A stretch of 39,315 bases of DNA from Ramlibacter sp. (GTDB lineage Bacteria > Pseudomonadota > Gammaproteobacteria > Burkholderiales > Burkholderiaceae_C), in NCBI GenBank assembly GCA_028292245.1, contig JAQGMS010000074.1, positions 1 to 39,315 on the forward strand, given 5' to 3'. The translations under genes were made by a program, and so were the position numbers. Below the pieces are notes generated by a model. It was not told the DNA's origin. It was given only the letters and a program-made list of their open reading frames with translations, and ran no database searches. This document shows, piece by piece, positions 26,659 through 35,076 of this stretch (position 1 is its first letter; each line of letters opens with the position of its first letter).

Positions 26659-28212
26659 ATGCAGCCCGCCGTCAAACTCATCCCTTTGCTGCTTTTCGCG
26701 GCGAACTCGGTTCACGCGGCCACGCCGGTGGTCGAGGCCTCCGTCGAACAGCTTCAGAAGTCCATGGCCGCCGGCCGCGCCACGGCGCAGTCCCTGACCC
26801 AAGCCAGCCTCACGCGCATCCGCCAACTGGATCGCTCCGGCCCGGCCATTCAGGCGGTGCTGGAGACGAACACGGATGCCCTGTCAATCGCGCGGACGCT
26901 CGATGCGGAGCGCAAGGCCGGGCGCGTGCGCGGCCCGCTGCACGGTATCCCGGTGCTGATCAAGGACAACATCGACACCGGCGACCGCATGATGACCACG
27001 GCCGGCTCGCTGGCGCTGGTGGGCGCGCCGGCGCCACGCGATGCCTTCATCGTCAAGCGCCTGCGCGAGGCCGGCGCCGTCATCCTGGGCAAGACCAATC
27101 TTTCGGAGTGGGCCAACATCCGCTCCAGCAAGTCCAGCAGCGGCTGGAGCGCGCGCGGCGGCCAGACCAACAACCCCTACGCGCCGGAGCGCAACCCATG
27201 CGGCTCCAGTTCGGGGACGGGCGCGGCGGTCGCGTCGAGTTTTGCCGTGGTGGGCATCGGCACCGAAACCGACGGCTCGATCGTGTGTCCCAGCAGCGCG
27301 GCGGGCCTGGTGGGGCTCAAGCCCACCGTCGGCCTGGTGAGCCGCGCGGGGATCATCCCGATCTCGCACTCGCAGGACACGGCCGGGCCGATGACGCGCA
27401 ACGTGGCCGACGCGGCTGCGGTGCTCACGGCGATCGCGGGCGTCGATCCTGAAGACCCGGCGACGCAGGCCGCGCAAGGACACATCGAGACGGACTACCG
27501 CAGCTTCCTCAAAGCCGACGGCCTCAAGGGCGCGCGCATCGGCGTGGCGCGCAAGAAGGTCACGGGCTACAGCGCGCACACGGACCGTCTGTTCGAGCAG
27601 GCCGTGGCCGACTTGAAGCGGCTCGGCGCGGAGATCGTCGACCCGGCGGACTTCGGCTCGCTCGGCGACTACGATGACGATGAACTCGAAGTGCTGCTGT
27701 TCGAATTGAAGGCCGACCTCAATGCCTACCTGGCCCGGCGCCAGGGCGCGGCGGTGCGTTCGCTGGAAGACGTCATCGCTTTCAACGACAGGAATGGTGA
27801 CCGCGAGATGCCGTGGTTCGGGCAAGACCTGTTCATCAAGGCGCAGGCCAAGGGGCCGCTGACCGATGCGGCCTATCTGCAGGCGGCGGAGAAAGCGCGG
27901 CGACTGGCGCGCGCCGGCATCGACGACGTGCTGGCGCAGCACAAGCTCGACGCGATCATCGCGCCCACCGGCTCACCGGCCTGGCTGACCGATCACGTGA
28001 ACGGCGACTCTTTCCAGGGGTCGAGCTCGTCGCCGGCGGCGGTGGCGGGCTATCCGAGCATCACGGTGAACATGGGTTTCGCGCAGGGGCTGCCGGTGGG
28101 GATTTCGTTCGTCGGCACGGCGTGGGCCGAAGGCAAGTTGCTGCGGCTGGCGTATGCGTATGAGCAGGGGACGCGGCACCGGCGGGCGCCGGCGCTCGCG
28201 AAGGCGCGATAG
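26659..28212 (+). CDS. Secreted amidase-signature hydrolase
   Basis: A 517-residue enzyme with a signal peptide (about 1-20, LIPLLLFAANSVHA), so periplasmic. The Ser-cisSer-Lys triad is intact: K102 in PVLIKDNIDTGD, the serines in NPCGSSSGTGAA (181-186) and S207 in GTETDGSIVCPS. The C-terminal region ending YAYEQGTRHRRAP is typical of this group. AGGAGA lies just upstream of the ATG. It is coupled to the thioredoxin-like gene, so a disulfide or redox link is possible. A truncated paralogue of its 5' end is at 16225. Substrate not identified. Confidence 0.9.
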   Translation: MQPAVKLIPLLLFAANSVHAATPVVEASVEQLQKSMAAGRATAQSLTQASLTRIRQLDRSGPAIQAVLETNTDALSIARTLDAERKAGRVRGPLHGIPVLIKDNIDTGDRMMTTAGSLALVGAPAPRDAFIVKRLREAGAVILGKTNLSEWANIRSSKSSSGWSARGGQTNNPYAPERNPCGSSSGTGAAVASSFAVVGIGTETDGSIVCPSSAAGLVGLKPTVGLVSRAGIIPISHSQDTAGPMTRNVADAAAVLTAIAGVDPEDPATQAAQGHIETDYRSFLKADGLKGARIGVARKKVTGYSAHTDRLFEQAVADLKRLGAEIVDPADFGSLGDYDDDELEVLLFELKADLNAYLARRQGAAVRSLEDVIAFNDRNGDREMPWFGQDLFIKAQAKGPLTDAAYLQAAEKARRLARAGIDDVLAQHKLDAIIAPTGSPAWLTDHVNGDSFQGSSSSPAAVAGYPSITVNMGFAQGLPVGISFVGTAWAEGKLLRLAYAYEQGTRHRRAPALAKAR

Positions 28213-28293
28213 CTACTTGATGATCCGAGGCGAGCGGTCCGTCGATCATGGAACGAGGTGGCGCCCGGCCGCCTTGCGCGAGCCCAAGGCTTC

Positions 28294-28746
28294 TTAGCCG
28301 GTTGGCTGACCCAGCAGGACCTTCAAACCATTCAGTTTCGAGAAGTCTCGGTCATGGGTGACCAGCGCAACAGCTCCGATCTCCAATGCAGTTGCCGCCA
28401 ACAATGCGTCGGGTAGGCGAAGCCCGATGGAAGCTCGCAAGCGCGCAGCAGTCACCGCAATTTCGGTCGACACTGCCACCAATTCGAAACTACCCAAGGC
28501 CTTTTCATAGCGCTTGGCGAGGGCGACGCGGCCTTCCTTGAGCGGACCAACCAGCAATTCGGCCACGGTGATCGTGGAAAGCGCAACCTGCACTTCACCG
28601 CGGTCTGCCGCTTCGAACAATCCCTGGAACAGGGGAGCGACGTGGGGATGATCTTCAAGTATGTAGATGAGCGGTGCGGTGTCGACGACCACCAGATCGC
28701 CTTCTCGCAACCCTCCCCAAAGCGACGCTGATTTGGCTTTCGCCAC
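28294..28746 (-). CDS. vapC: PIN-domain ribonuclease toxin, VapC type
   Basis: A 150-residue PIN-domain protein, a Mg-dependent ribonuclease, with the acidic set present: D22 in VVDTAPLIYIL, E63 in VAELLVGP, D113 in LPDALLAA and D132/D134 in THDRDFS. A GTG start 3 nt after the antitoxin stop is used. The first 15 residues (AKAKSASLWGGLR) extend beyond the usual VapC start, so the real start could be slightly downstream. It is the second gene of the module, as usual. Confidence 0.9.
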   Translation of the reverse strand: MAKAKSASLWGGLREGDLVVVDTAPLIYILEDHPHVAPLFQGLFEAADRGEVQVALSTITVAELLVGPLKEGRVALAKRYEKALGSFELVAVSTEIAVTAARLRASIGLRLPDALLAATALEIGAVALVTHDRDFSKLNGLKVLLGQPTG

Positions 28747-28749
28747 GGG

Positions 28750-28998
28750 TCAGATCCACTCGTCGCGAAGCCCGGCGATGAGCCGGGCGGCCGATTTCCC
28801 CCACAGGCCCTTGCCGGTTCCACGCAGGGCGAGAAAAGACGGCTTGCGGCGCAATTTCAGCAACAGGTCTGGAGACACGATGGCCGCATAGGGCTTGCCG
28901 TGTTTGGTGAGCAGGCTGCCTTGGCCCCCATGGGCCAGTTCGGCGAGTTGAGGGAGCTGTTTGCGGCCTTGCTCCAAGCCGATAGTCCGAGTGGCCAT
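28750..28998 (-). CDS. Phd/YefM-type antitoxin
   Basis: An 82-residue antitoxin. MATRTIGLEQGRKQLPQLAE followed by LLTKHGKPYAAIVSPD is the Phd/YefM DNA-binding N-terminal domain; the C-terminus wraps the toxin. The start at 28998 is set by AGGA 8 nt upstream. The promoter-operator at 29010-29029 lies immediately upstream, indicating autoregulation. It precedes vapC by 3 nt. The Phd type paired with a PIN toxin is a common mixed arrangement. Confidence 0.88.
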   Translation of the reverse strand: MATRTIGLEQGRKQLPQLAELAHGGQGSLLTKHGKPYAAIVSPDLLLKLRRKPSFLALRGTGKGLWGKSAARLIAGLRDEWI

Positions 28999-29009
28999 GA
29001 TAAAATTCC

Positions 29010-29053
29010 TGTACAGTCTGTACATTATACGGCGATATCGCCTCTCATAACAA
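29010..29053 (-). promoter_or_regulatory. Promoter and operator of the antitoxin-vapC unit
   Basis: On the minus strand a -35-like TTGTTA (29048-29053) and a perfect -10 TATAAT (29024-29029) are 18 nt apart. A perfect 7+1+7 palindrome TGTACAGTCTGTACA (29010-29024) starts at the -10 box, as expected for autorepression. GGCGATATCGCC, a 12-bp palindrome, fills the spacer at 29031-29042. The -35 overlaps the last codons of thpR. Confidence 0.8.
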
Positions 29054-29635
29054 CGGCAATTGCTCTCCCTGCTGTCCGTTGGTGGCAGGTGGCGACAGGG
29101 CTTGCCCCGGTGTCGCGCCGAACCGTTCCACGATTTCGTAGCGCGCCGGCTTGGCCTGCGGGAATAACACCGACCAGACCAGCACGAATTCATTCACGCG
29201 CCAGCGGATCGGCTTGGTAGCTGCGGGCGGCGTGGCTTGGCCCGCATTGCGCGCCAAGGTCACGTGCGGCTTGAACTGCGGCTGCGACGGTTGCAGGCCC
29301 GTCGCGGGAAGAACGAGTGCGATGCGGTCATACAGTGCCTGCAGCCCGTCGTGATTGGCGGGACGCAGCACAGCCACGTTGTTGCGCCAGACCTCGGGGA
29401 CGCAGAGTTCGAGTTCGAGCGGCTCGACCGCAACTTTGCGCAAGGCCCTGCGCAGGAGGTGTTCGGGCCCCAGGCCCACATCGCCGAGAAAGTGCAGCGT
29501 GATGTGGTAGCGGCCGAAGCGCTCGGGGCGGGCATCTGTCGGCCACGCCCATTCGCGGCAATGCCGCTGGATCTGGAGCTGGATCGGCCGCTCGGGGATC
29601 AGGCCGATGAAGAGGCGCCGGGGTGGTTGGATCAT
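29045..29635 (-). CDS. thpR: RNA 2',3'-cyclic phosphodiesterase / 2'-5' RNA ligase family
   Basis: A 196-residue protein with the two HxT motifs of the 2H phosphoesterase family: HITLHF (H44-T46) and HVTLAR (H124-T126). The family opens 2',3'-cyclic RNA ends and was named for 2'-5' ligase activity in vitro. The ATG at 29635 is 7 nt after the dnaE2 stop, so it is probably the last gene of the imuA-imuB-dnaE2 unit and may be co-induced by DNA damage. The C-terminal tail (PPATNGQQGEQLPLL) is low-complexity. Confidence 0.9.
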   Translation of the reverse strand: MIQPPRRLFIGLIPERPIQLQIQRHCREWAWPTDARPERFGRYHITLHFLGDVGLGPEHLLRRALRKVAVEPLELELCVPEVWRNNVAVLRPANHDGLQALYDRIALVLPATGLQPSQPQFKPHVTLARNAGQATPPAATKPIRWRVNEFVLVWSVLFPQAKPARYEIVERFGATPGQALSPPATNGQQGEQLPLL

Positions 29636-29642
29636 GTCGGCC

Positions 29643-32600
29643 TCAATGGAAATCGCGGCTGCTGCTGGCCTGCTGGCCGAGGCGCCCCAACAGCGGCGTC
29701 AAATCCTTCATGCGCTCGGCGATCAGGTGCCGCACCTGGCCGCCGCTCTCCTCGTCGCGCTGCCACTTGCCCCAGACGGCCAGCAGGCGCGAACGCAACA
29801 GGGCCTCGCGCTGCGCTTCGCGCACATGCCGCCATACGATCACGTTCACCGGCCCGGTCTCGTCCTCCAGCGTCACGAAGATCGTGCCGTTGGCCGTCTG
29901 GGGCTGCTGGCGCACGGTGACGATGCCGCAGGCGGCGACGCGCCGGCCACTCGGGAGATCGCGCAACTCGTCCGCATTCAGCAGTTTCATGCGCGCCAGC
30001 CGTGGGCGCAACAGCGCCAGCGGATGACGGCGCAAGGTCAGGCCCATGGACGCGTAGTCGAAGACGATCTCCTCTCCTTCGCGCGCGGCGGGCAGGCTGA
30101 GCGCCTCCTCGTTGACCGGCGCACCCTGCAGCAACTCGGGTGCACGCCGCTGGGCCGATGCGTCCCACACCTGTTGCCGGCGATGGCCGGAGAGCGAGAG
30201 CAAGGCATCGGCCGCGGCCAGGCAATTGAGGTCCTTCACATCGAGCTCGGCGCGTATCGCCATGTCCTCGGTGCTGGTGAACGGCGCTTGCGCGCGTGCT
30301 GACACCACGCGCTTGGCACCTGATTCGCTCAGGCTGCCCACCATGCGCAGGCCCATGCGGACGGCGGGACGGAAAGAATTGGAGTCTGACCCCAATTCGG
30401 AGGGTTCGAATTCGAGGGTGCAGTCCCAGTCGCTGTGCGACACATCCGGCGGGAGCACTCGCACACCATTGCGCTTAGCGTCCTGGATCAGTTGCGAGGG
30501 CGAGTAGAAGCCCATGGGCTGCGAGTTGAGCATCGCGGCCAGGAAGCATTCGGGCTCGTGGCATTTGAGCCAGCTGCTCTGGTAGGACAGCAGCGCGAAG
30601 CTGTAGGCATGGCTTTCGGGGAAACCGTATTCGCCGAAGCCTTCGATCTGCTTGAAGATGCGCTGGGCGAAGTCCGGGTCATACCCATTCGCCAACATGC
30701 CCTCGACCAGCTTGTGATGGAACTTGTCCACCCCGCCGCTGCGCTTCCAGGCGGCCATCGCACGCCGCAATGCATCGGCTTGCGACGCGCTGAAGCCGGC
30801 CGCCACCATCGAGATCTGCATCACCTGCTCCTGGAAGATGGGGATGCCCAGCGTTCGTTCGAGCGCGTCCTGCAGCCGCGGCCTTTCTCCATCCAGCTTG
30901 CAGCGTTCGTATTCGATCTTTTCGTTGCGCGCCAGCCGTTCGCGCGCCTTGAGGTAGGGATGCACCATGCCGCCCGAGATCGGCCCCGGCCGCACGATGG
31001 CCACCTCCACCACCAGGTCGTAGAACGTGCGCGGCTTCAGGCGCGGCAACATCGACATCTGCGCGCGGCTTTCGATCTGGAACACGCCCACCGTGTCGGC
31101 GGCGCAGATCATGTCGTAGACCTTCGGGTCCTCCAGCACGATGTCGTACCGCGTGAATGGCGTGCCGCGGCGCTGGCTCACGAAATCCAGGCAGCGGCGG
31201 ATGGCGGTGAGCATGCCCAGGGCCAGCACGTCCACCTTCATCAGCCCCATGTCTTCCAGGTCGTCCTTGTCCCACTGGATCACCGAGCGGTCTTTCATGC
31301 TGGCGTTTTCCACCGGCACCAGGCGGGTAAGCCGGGTCTGCGTGAGCACGAAGCCACCGACGTGCTGGCTCAGGTGGCGCGGGAATCCCATGAGGCCCTC
31401 GGTCAGCTCCAGCCACAGGCGGGCGTTGTGCTCGCCGATTTCCACGCCGGTGAGCCGCGCCAATTCGCCCAGGCGATCGGCGGCCAGGTCGTCGTCGAAC
31501 CAGTGGTGGTCCTTGGCGAAGGCGTCGATCAGCGGCTCGGCAACGCCCAGGGCCTTGCCGACGTCGCGGATGGCGCTGCGCGTTCGATAGCTGATGACGA
31601 CGGCGGCGATGGCGGCGCGGTCGCGGCCGTACTTGTTGTAGATGTACTGGATCACCTCCTCGCGCCGCTCGTGCTCGAAGTCCACGTCGATGTCGGGCGG
31701 CTCGTTGCGGCGGTCGATGCTGATGAAGCGCTCCAGCAGCGGCTCCGACACCATCGGGTCCATCGCGGTGATGCCTAGGCAGTAGCACACCACCGAATTG
31801 GCCGCCGAGCCGCGGCCCTGGCAAAGAATCTTCTTCTCGTTGGCGAAGCGCACGATGTCGTGCACCGTGAGGAAGAACATCTCGTATTCGCACACGGCGA
31901 TCAGCGCCAGCTCTTTTTCGAGGAGCCGCGTCACTTTGTCGGGCACGCCTTGCGGATAGCGCTCGGCCGCGCCCTGCATCGTGAGCTGCCGCAGCGCCTG
32001 CGGGGGCGTGAGTCCCTTCGGCAAGCTCTCCTGCGGGTAGTTGTACTTGATGGCCGCCAGGTCGAAGCCGCGGCAGCGGCGCGTCACTTCGAGGGTGTTG
32101 GCCAGCAGCTCGGCGGAAAAAGTTTCGGCCAGGCGATTGCGCCGGCGCAGGTGGCGCTCGGCGTTGCCCTGCAGTTCGAAGCCGCACTCGGCCACCGGCT
32201 TGCCCATGCGCACGGCCGTGATGACGTCATGCAAAGGCTTGCGCGAGCGCTTGTGCATGTGCACGTCGCCGGATGCCACCAGGGAAACGCCCGCCTTCTC
32301 CCCTGCTTCGCGCAGCAGGGCCAGCCAGAGGTCGTCGTCGATCCGGTGCGGCAATTCCACCGCCAGCCAGAGCGAATCGCCCCAAAGGGCTTTCGCCCAC
32401 GCCAGCCGCTCGTCCAGCGCTTGCGGATCGAACGCGGCGCGCCGCGGTGCGTACAGGATTTCGCAGCCGGCCAGCAAATCGAAGTTGCTGATGTCCCAGC
32501 CGACGCGGTAGTGACCCTTGTCCGCCGTCATCCGCGCCGCCGTGATGAACTCGCACAAGCCACCCCAGCCTTCCAGGTCGCGCGCGATCGCCACCAGGCG

Positions 32601-32948
32601 GCCGCCTTCCAGGTCGAACTCGCTGCCGGACAGCAGGTGGAAGTCTCTCTTGCGTACCTGGCCGGGGAATTCTCTTTCAAGGTCCGCGATGAATTCGTAG
32701 TGCCCTTTCAATCCCATGCGGGCCCGCACCACGCCGGCCACCGAGCATTCGTCGGTGATGGCCAACGCTTCATACCCCAGGTTGTAGGCGCGCTGCACCA
32801 GCTCCTGAGGATGCGAGGCGCCGCGCTGGAAGCTGAAGTTGGTGATGCAGTGCAGCTCTGCGTAGCCCGGCAAAGAATCGGGCATGCCGGTCAGCACCGG
32901 CGGCAGATCGCGCTTGCGCATGCGCCGCGAGCCTTCCTTGTCGTGCAT
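29643..32948 (-). CDS. dnaE2: Error-prone DNA polymerase DnaE2 (ImuC)
   Basis: An 1101-residue C-family polymerase that performs translesion synthesis with ImuB after SOS induction. The N-terminal PHP domain starts YAELHCITNFSFQRGASH. The polymerase active site is visible in PDIDVDFEHERREEVIQYIY and KVDVLALGML (catalytic aspartates), followed by the fingers and OB-fold region. Start candidates: ATG at 32948 (one base after the imuB stop), 32957 and 32921. 32948 is used, while 32921 has an AAGGAAGG upstream. It lies between imuB and thpR in one operon. Confidence 0.95.
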   Translation of the reverse strand: MHDKEGSRRMRKRDLPPVLTGMPDSLPGYAELHCITNFSFQRGASHPQELVQRAYNLGYEALAITDECSVAGVVRARMGLKGHYEFIADLEREFPGQVRKRDFHLLSGSEFDLEGGRLVAIARDLEGWGGLCEFITAARMTADKGHYRVGWDISNFDLLAGCEILYAPRRAAFDPQALDERLAWAKALWGDSLWLAVELPHRIDDDLWLALLREAGEKAGVSLVASGDVHMHKRSRKPLHDVITAVRMGKPVAECGFELQGNAERHLRRRNRLAETFSAELLANTLEVTRRCRGFDLAAIKYNYPQESLPKGLTPPQALRQLTMQGAAERYPQGVPDKVTRLLEKELALIAVCEYEMFFLTVHDIVRFANEKKILCQGRGSAANSVVCYCLGITAMDPMVSEPLLERFISIDRRNEPPDIDVDFEHERREEVIQYIYNKYGRDRAAIAAVVISYRTRSAIRDVGKALGVAEPLIDAFAKDHHWFDDDLAADRLGELARLTGVEIGEHNARLWLELTEGLMGFPRHLSQHVGGFVLTQTRLTRLVPVENASMKDRSVIQWDKDDLEDMGLMKVDVLALGMLTAIRRCLDFVSQRRGTPFTRYDIVLEDPKVYDMICAADTVGVFQIESRAQMSMLPRLKPRTFYDLVVEVAIVRPGPISGGMVHPYLKARERLARNEKIEYERCKLDGERPRLQDALERTLGIPIFQEQVMQISMVAAGFSASQADALRRAMAAWKRSGGVDKFHHKLVEGMLANGYDPDFAQRIFKQIEGFGEYGFPESHAYSFALLSYQSSWLKCHEPECFLAAMLNSQPMGFYSPSQLIQDAKRNGVRVLPPDVSHSDWDCTLEFEPSELGSDSNSFRPAVRMGLRMVGSLSESGAKRVVSARAQAPFTSTEDMAIRAELDVKDLNCLAAADALLSLSGHRRQQVWDASAQRRAPELLQGAPVNEEALSLPAAREGEEIVFDYASMGLTLRRHPLALLRPRLARMKLLNADELRDLPSGRRVAACGIVTVRQQPQTANGTIFVTLEDETGPVNVIVWRHVREAQREALLRSRLLAVWGKWQRDEESGGQVRHLIAERMKDLTPLLGRLGQQASSSRDFH

Positions 32949-32949
32949 T

Positions 32950-34242
32950 TCAGGCATACAGGCCCTGCAGGTACCAGCGGTATTCCCGCGCGTGCTCGAG
33001 TCCCTGCCCCATCGAAGGCGCTCGCTCGCGGAAGACCCACACCAGGCCGGCCGCATCGCTGCGAGCGACGAAGTAATCGCGCAAGGCCGGGTTGCCGCTT
33101 TCCCACCAGCCGGTTTCCACACGATAGAGGCGCGTCAGCCGGCGCAGGGGGCCGCAGTATTGCGGGACGCTGTTTTGCACTTCGAGTGGCAGGGGTTTCG
33201 CCAGCAACCATGGGGGGTAAAGCGCATCCGCCGCGCCTGTCATTGCGGGCTCGACCCGCAATCCACGCGCAGGCTCGAACTTCTGCATCCGCTCCGGCCG
33301 GTGATCCGCATGCGCCTGCGGCACCACCACATTGCCCTCCCCCAGCCGGACGCTGAGCCGCTCCACCAGTTGGTGCAGCCGCTCGCCCTTGACGTTGTCC
33401 TCCGGCAGCAGGCTCTTGTCCGCGCCGCCCCATGGCACCGTTTCGATCGAACGCAATCGCAAATGATTAGCCGGCGCCGACAACGCAGACCGCGACAAGT
33501 GCTCGCCAACCAGCCGCCGCAGGTGCGCGATGTCCTGTGTCGGCTGCGCGGTGCGCACCGTGAGCTGCTCGTGCGAAGGCAACTTCACGCCATTCAGGCG
33601 CCGCAGGTCCAAGGTCCACTCCAGTTCCAGCGCCAGCACGCCGCGGTGCCGCGCTTGCAGCCACACCTGCATTTGCGTGAGCAGCCGCTGCGCGCTCCAC
33701 ATCAGCTCGGGCGCGGTGGTGGCCAGCGAGGCGAGTTCGAACTTCAAGTCGAACTCCTCGGGCAATTGCAGCCAGGGATAGCGTTCGGGCCGGTCGCCAT
33801 ACGCGGCATCCAGCGCATCGAGCAAGGCCGCGCCGAAGCGCCGTGCCACGCCGGCGCGCGGCAGGCTGCGCAGGTCGCCCCAATTGCGGCAGCCGATGCG
33901 CTCCAGGGTGGCCACGTGATCGCCAGCGGCGCTCAGCACCTGCAGCGACAAATCCTGCGGCAGCCGGGCCGGCGCGTTCTCGCCGCGCAGTTTGGTGCGC
34001 AGCATGGCCAGCGCGATCAGCGAGGTGGCGCCTTGCGCCCATTGCGGCCGGGCCAGCGGCTCGCATTCATGCAGCAGCCGGCGCAGCAGCCGCTTGCGGC
34101 CGCCCCACAGCATCTCGGAAGCGGAAACTTCGAGCAGCAGCGCTTCATCCACCTGCGCCACGCGCGGCGTGAACTGCAACGCGCGCCAGCCCCAGGCGGT
34201 GCGCTCGTCTTCATGTGATGGCGAGAGGGCGATCCAGTACAT
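32950..34242 (-). CDS. imuB: ImuB, Y-family polymerase-like mutasome protein
   Basis: A 430-residue protein of the Y-family fold that lacks polymerase catalysis by family rule and bridges DnaE2, ImuA and the beta clamp. Visible family segments are MYWIALSPSHEDE at the start, VEWTL-type strands (LALELEWTLDLRRL), and the C-terminal YLQGLYA. The 3' part carries a REP-like element (33239-33266) translated as RGLRVEPAMTG around residue 330, in frame. The ATG at 34242 overlaps the imuA stop by 32 nt; the stop is 1 nt before dnaE2. It is somewhat shorter than many ImuB proteins at the N-terminus. Confidence 0.92.
   Translation of the reverse strand: MYWIALSPSHEDERTAWGWRALQFTPRVAQVDEALLLEVSASEMLWGGRKRLLRRLLHECEPLARPQWAQGATSLIALAMLRTKLRGENAPARLPQDLSLQVLSAAGDHVATLERIGCRNWGDLRSLPRAGVARRFGAALLDALDAAYGDRPERYPWLQLPEEFDLKFELASLATTAPELMWSAQRLLTQMQVWLQARHRGVLALELEWTLDLRRLNGVKLPSHEQLTVRTAQPTQDIAHLRRLVGEHLSRSALSAPANHLRLRSIETVPWGGADKSLLPEDNVKGERLHQLVERLSVRLGEGNVVVPQAHADHRPERMQKFEPARGLRVEPAMTGAADALYPPWLLAKPLPLEVQNSVPQYCGPLRRLTRLYRVETGWWESGNPALRDYFVARSDAAGLVWVFRERAPSMGQGLEHAREYRWYLQGLYA
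33239..33266. repeat. REP-like hairpin, copy 3, inside imuB
   Basis: Same unit as 3557-3586 with C for T in the loop (CTCGA). It is in frame in imuB, read as the peptide GLRVEPAMT, and lies in a region between the finger and little-finger parts where length is variable. Confidence 0.75.
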
Positions 34243-34960
34243 GCGATCTCCTGTGCGGTGAAACGGCCGGCACATGGGCCGGGGCGGTGGGCATTGCGCG
34301 GCCCTTGCGTGCATCGAGCAGAGCTGCAAGGCGCGCCGAATACGCCGGCAATTCCAGCGGCGACTCCAGCGGCGGGCCGCGCCGCTTCAAGATGTGCAAT
34401 TGCAAGGAGTCCACGCCTTCGATGAGCAGGCGCAAGCGGGCCGGCGATGAATCCTCGCGCGCGTTCAGCCCGCGGAACACGAACAGCAATTTGTCGTGCT
34501 GCTGCGCCGCCATGTGCAAGCGGCGTAGCTCGGCGCTTTTGGATCGAGGCAGCCAGGCCAACACGGCTGCGACATCGGCGCAGCGCAAGGCCTGCTCGGC
34601 GGCCCACAGCCGCGCCTGGGGTTTGTCGGCGCGCACGCAAAGCAGCCGTTCGCCGGGCAGGCCTTGCGCGCCCAGGCTGGGGCCGAACGGCTCGAACGGC
34701 GCACTCACCAGCACCACCGGCCCGGCCTGCTTCCGGATGGCTTGCGCCAATCCAGGCAACAGCAATTGCCAGACATGCTGGCCGGCTTGCTCCTGCAGCA
34801 CTTCCACCATGCTGCCCACCGGCCAGCCGCCGCCCGGGAGGTGCTGGTCCAGAAAGGCGTGCCCCGTAGGCAGCACCGCCTCCTCGGCCCGCGCAAGCTG
34901 CGGCACCCGCCAGACGTTTGGCAAGGTGGCGAGATCGACAAGGCGCAGGCGGGAAAGCAC
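34211..34960 (-). CDS. imuA: ImuA, SOS mutasome protein (RecA-like fold)
   Basis: About 249 residues. ImuA is a RecA/SulA-related protein required with ImuB and DnaE2. Recognisable segments are HAFLDQHLPGGGWPVGSMVE, then LLCVRADKPQARLWAAEQAL and LRLLIEGVDSLQLHILKRRG. The GTG at 34960 is preferred because the LexA box at 34982-34997 and a -10-like TATTCT at 34976 lie immediately upstream, so longer starts (ATG 35041) would put them inside the coding region. The true start could also be a few codons downstream (TTG or GTG). Confidence 0.9.
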   Translation of the reverse strand: MLSRLRLVDLATLPNVWRVPQLARAEEAVLPTGHAFLDQHLPGGGWPVGSMVEVLQEQAGQHVWQLLLPGLAQAIRKQAGPVVLVSAPFEPFGPSLGAQGLPGERLLCVRADKPQARLWAAEQALRCADVAAVLAWLPRSKSAELRRLHMAAQQHDKLLFVFRGLNAREDSSPARLRLLIEGVDSLQLHILKRRGPPLESPLELPAYSARLAALLDARKGRAMPTAPAHVPAVSPHRRSHVLDRPLAIT

Positions 34961-34981
34961 GGGGAGACTTTGGCTAGAATA

Positions 34982-34997
34982 CTGGTTGTTTATACAG
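34982..34997 (-). promoter_or_regulatory. LexA box of the imuA operon
   Basis: Minus strand CTGTATAAACAACCAG fits the CTG-N10-CAG SOS consensus. It sits exactly in the spacer between TTGTAA (35001-35006) and TATTCT (34976-34981), so bound LexA would block the promoter. Confidence 0.85.
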
Positions 34998-35052
34998 CTT
35001 TTACAAGCCCTCAGGAAGTCTCCCCTCCCCCTTAAATTCATCGGAAAACGCG

Positions 35053-35069
35053 AGTCCCAATTTGGGACT
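35053..35069. promoter_or_regulatory. HigBA operator palindrome
   Basis: A perfect 8+1+8 palindrome AGTCCCAATTTGGGACT, ending 7 nt before the higB start. It is probably the HigA binding site for autoregulation. Confidence 0.7.
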
Positions 35070-35076
35070 AAAATCC

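Noticed and set aside
29010..29024. LexA box in the vapC module promoter
   Set aside because: TGTACAGTCTGTACA does not give CTG-N10-CAG; the palindrome fits a toxin-antitoxin operator better.
30435..33356. Long plus-strand open frames (447 and 498 residues)
   Set aside because: Antisense to dnaE2; the minus strand has all polymerase motifs.
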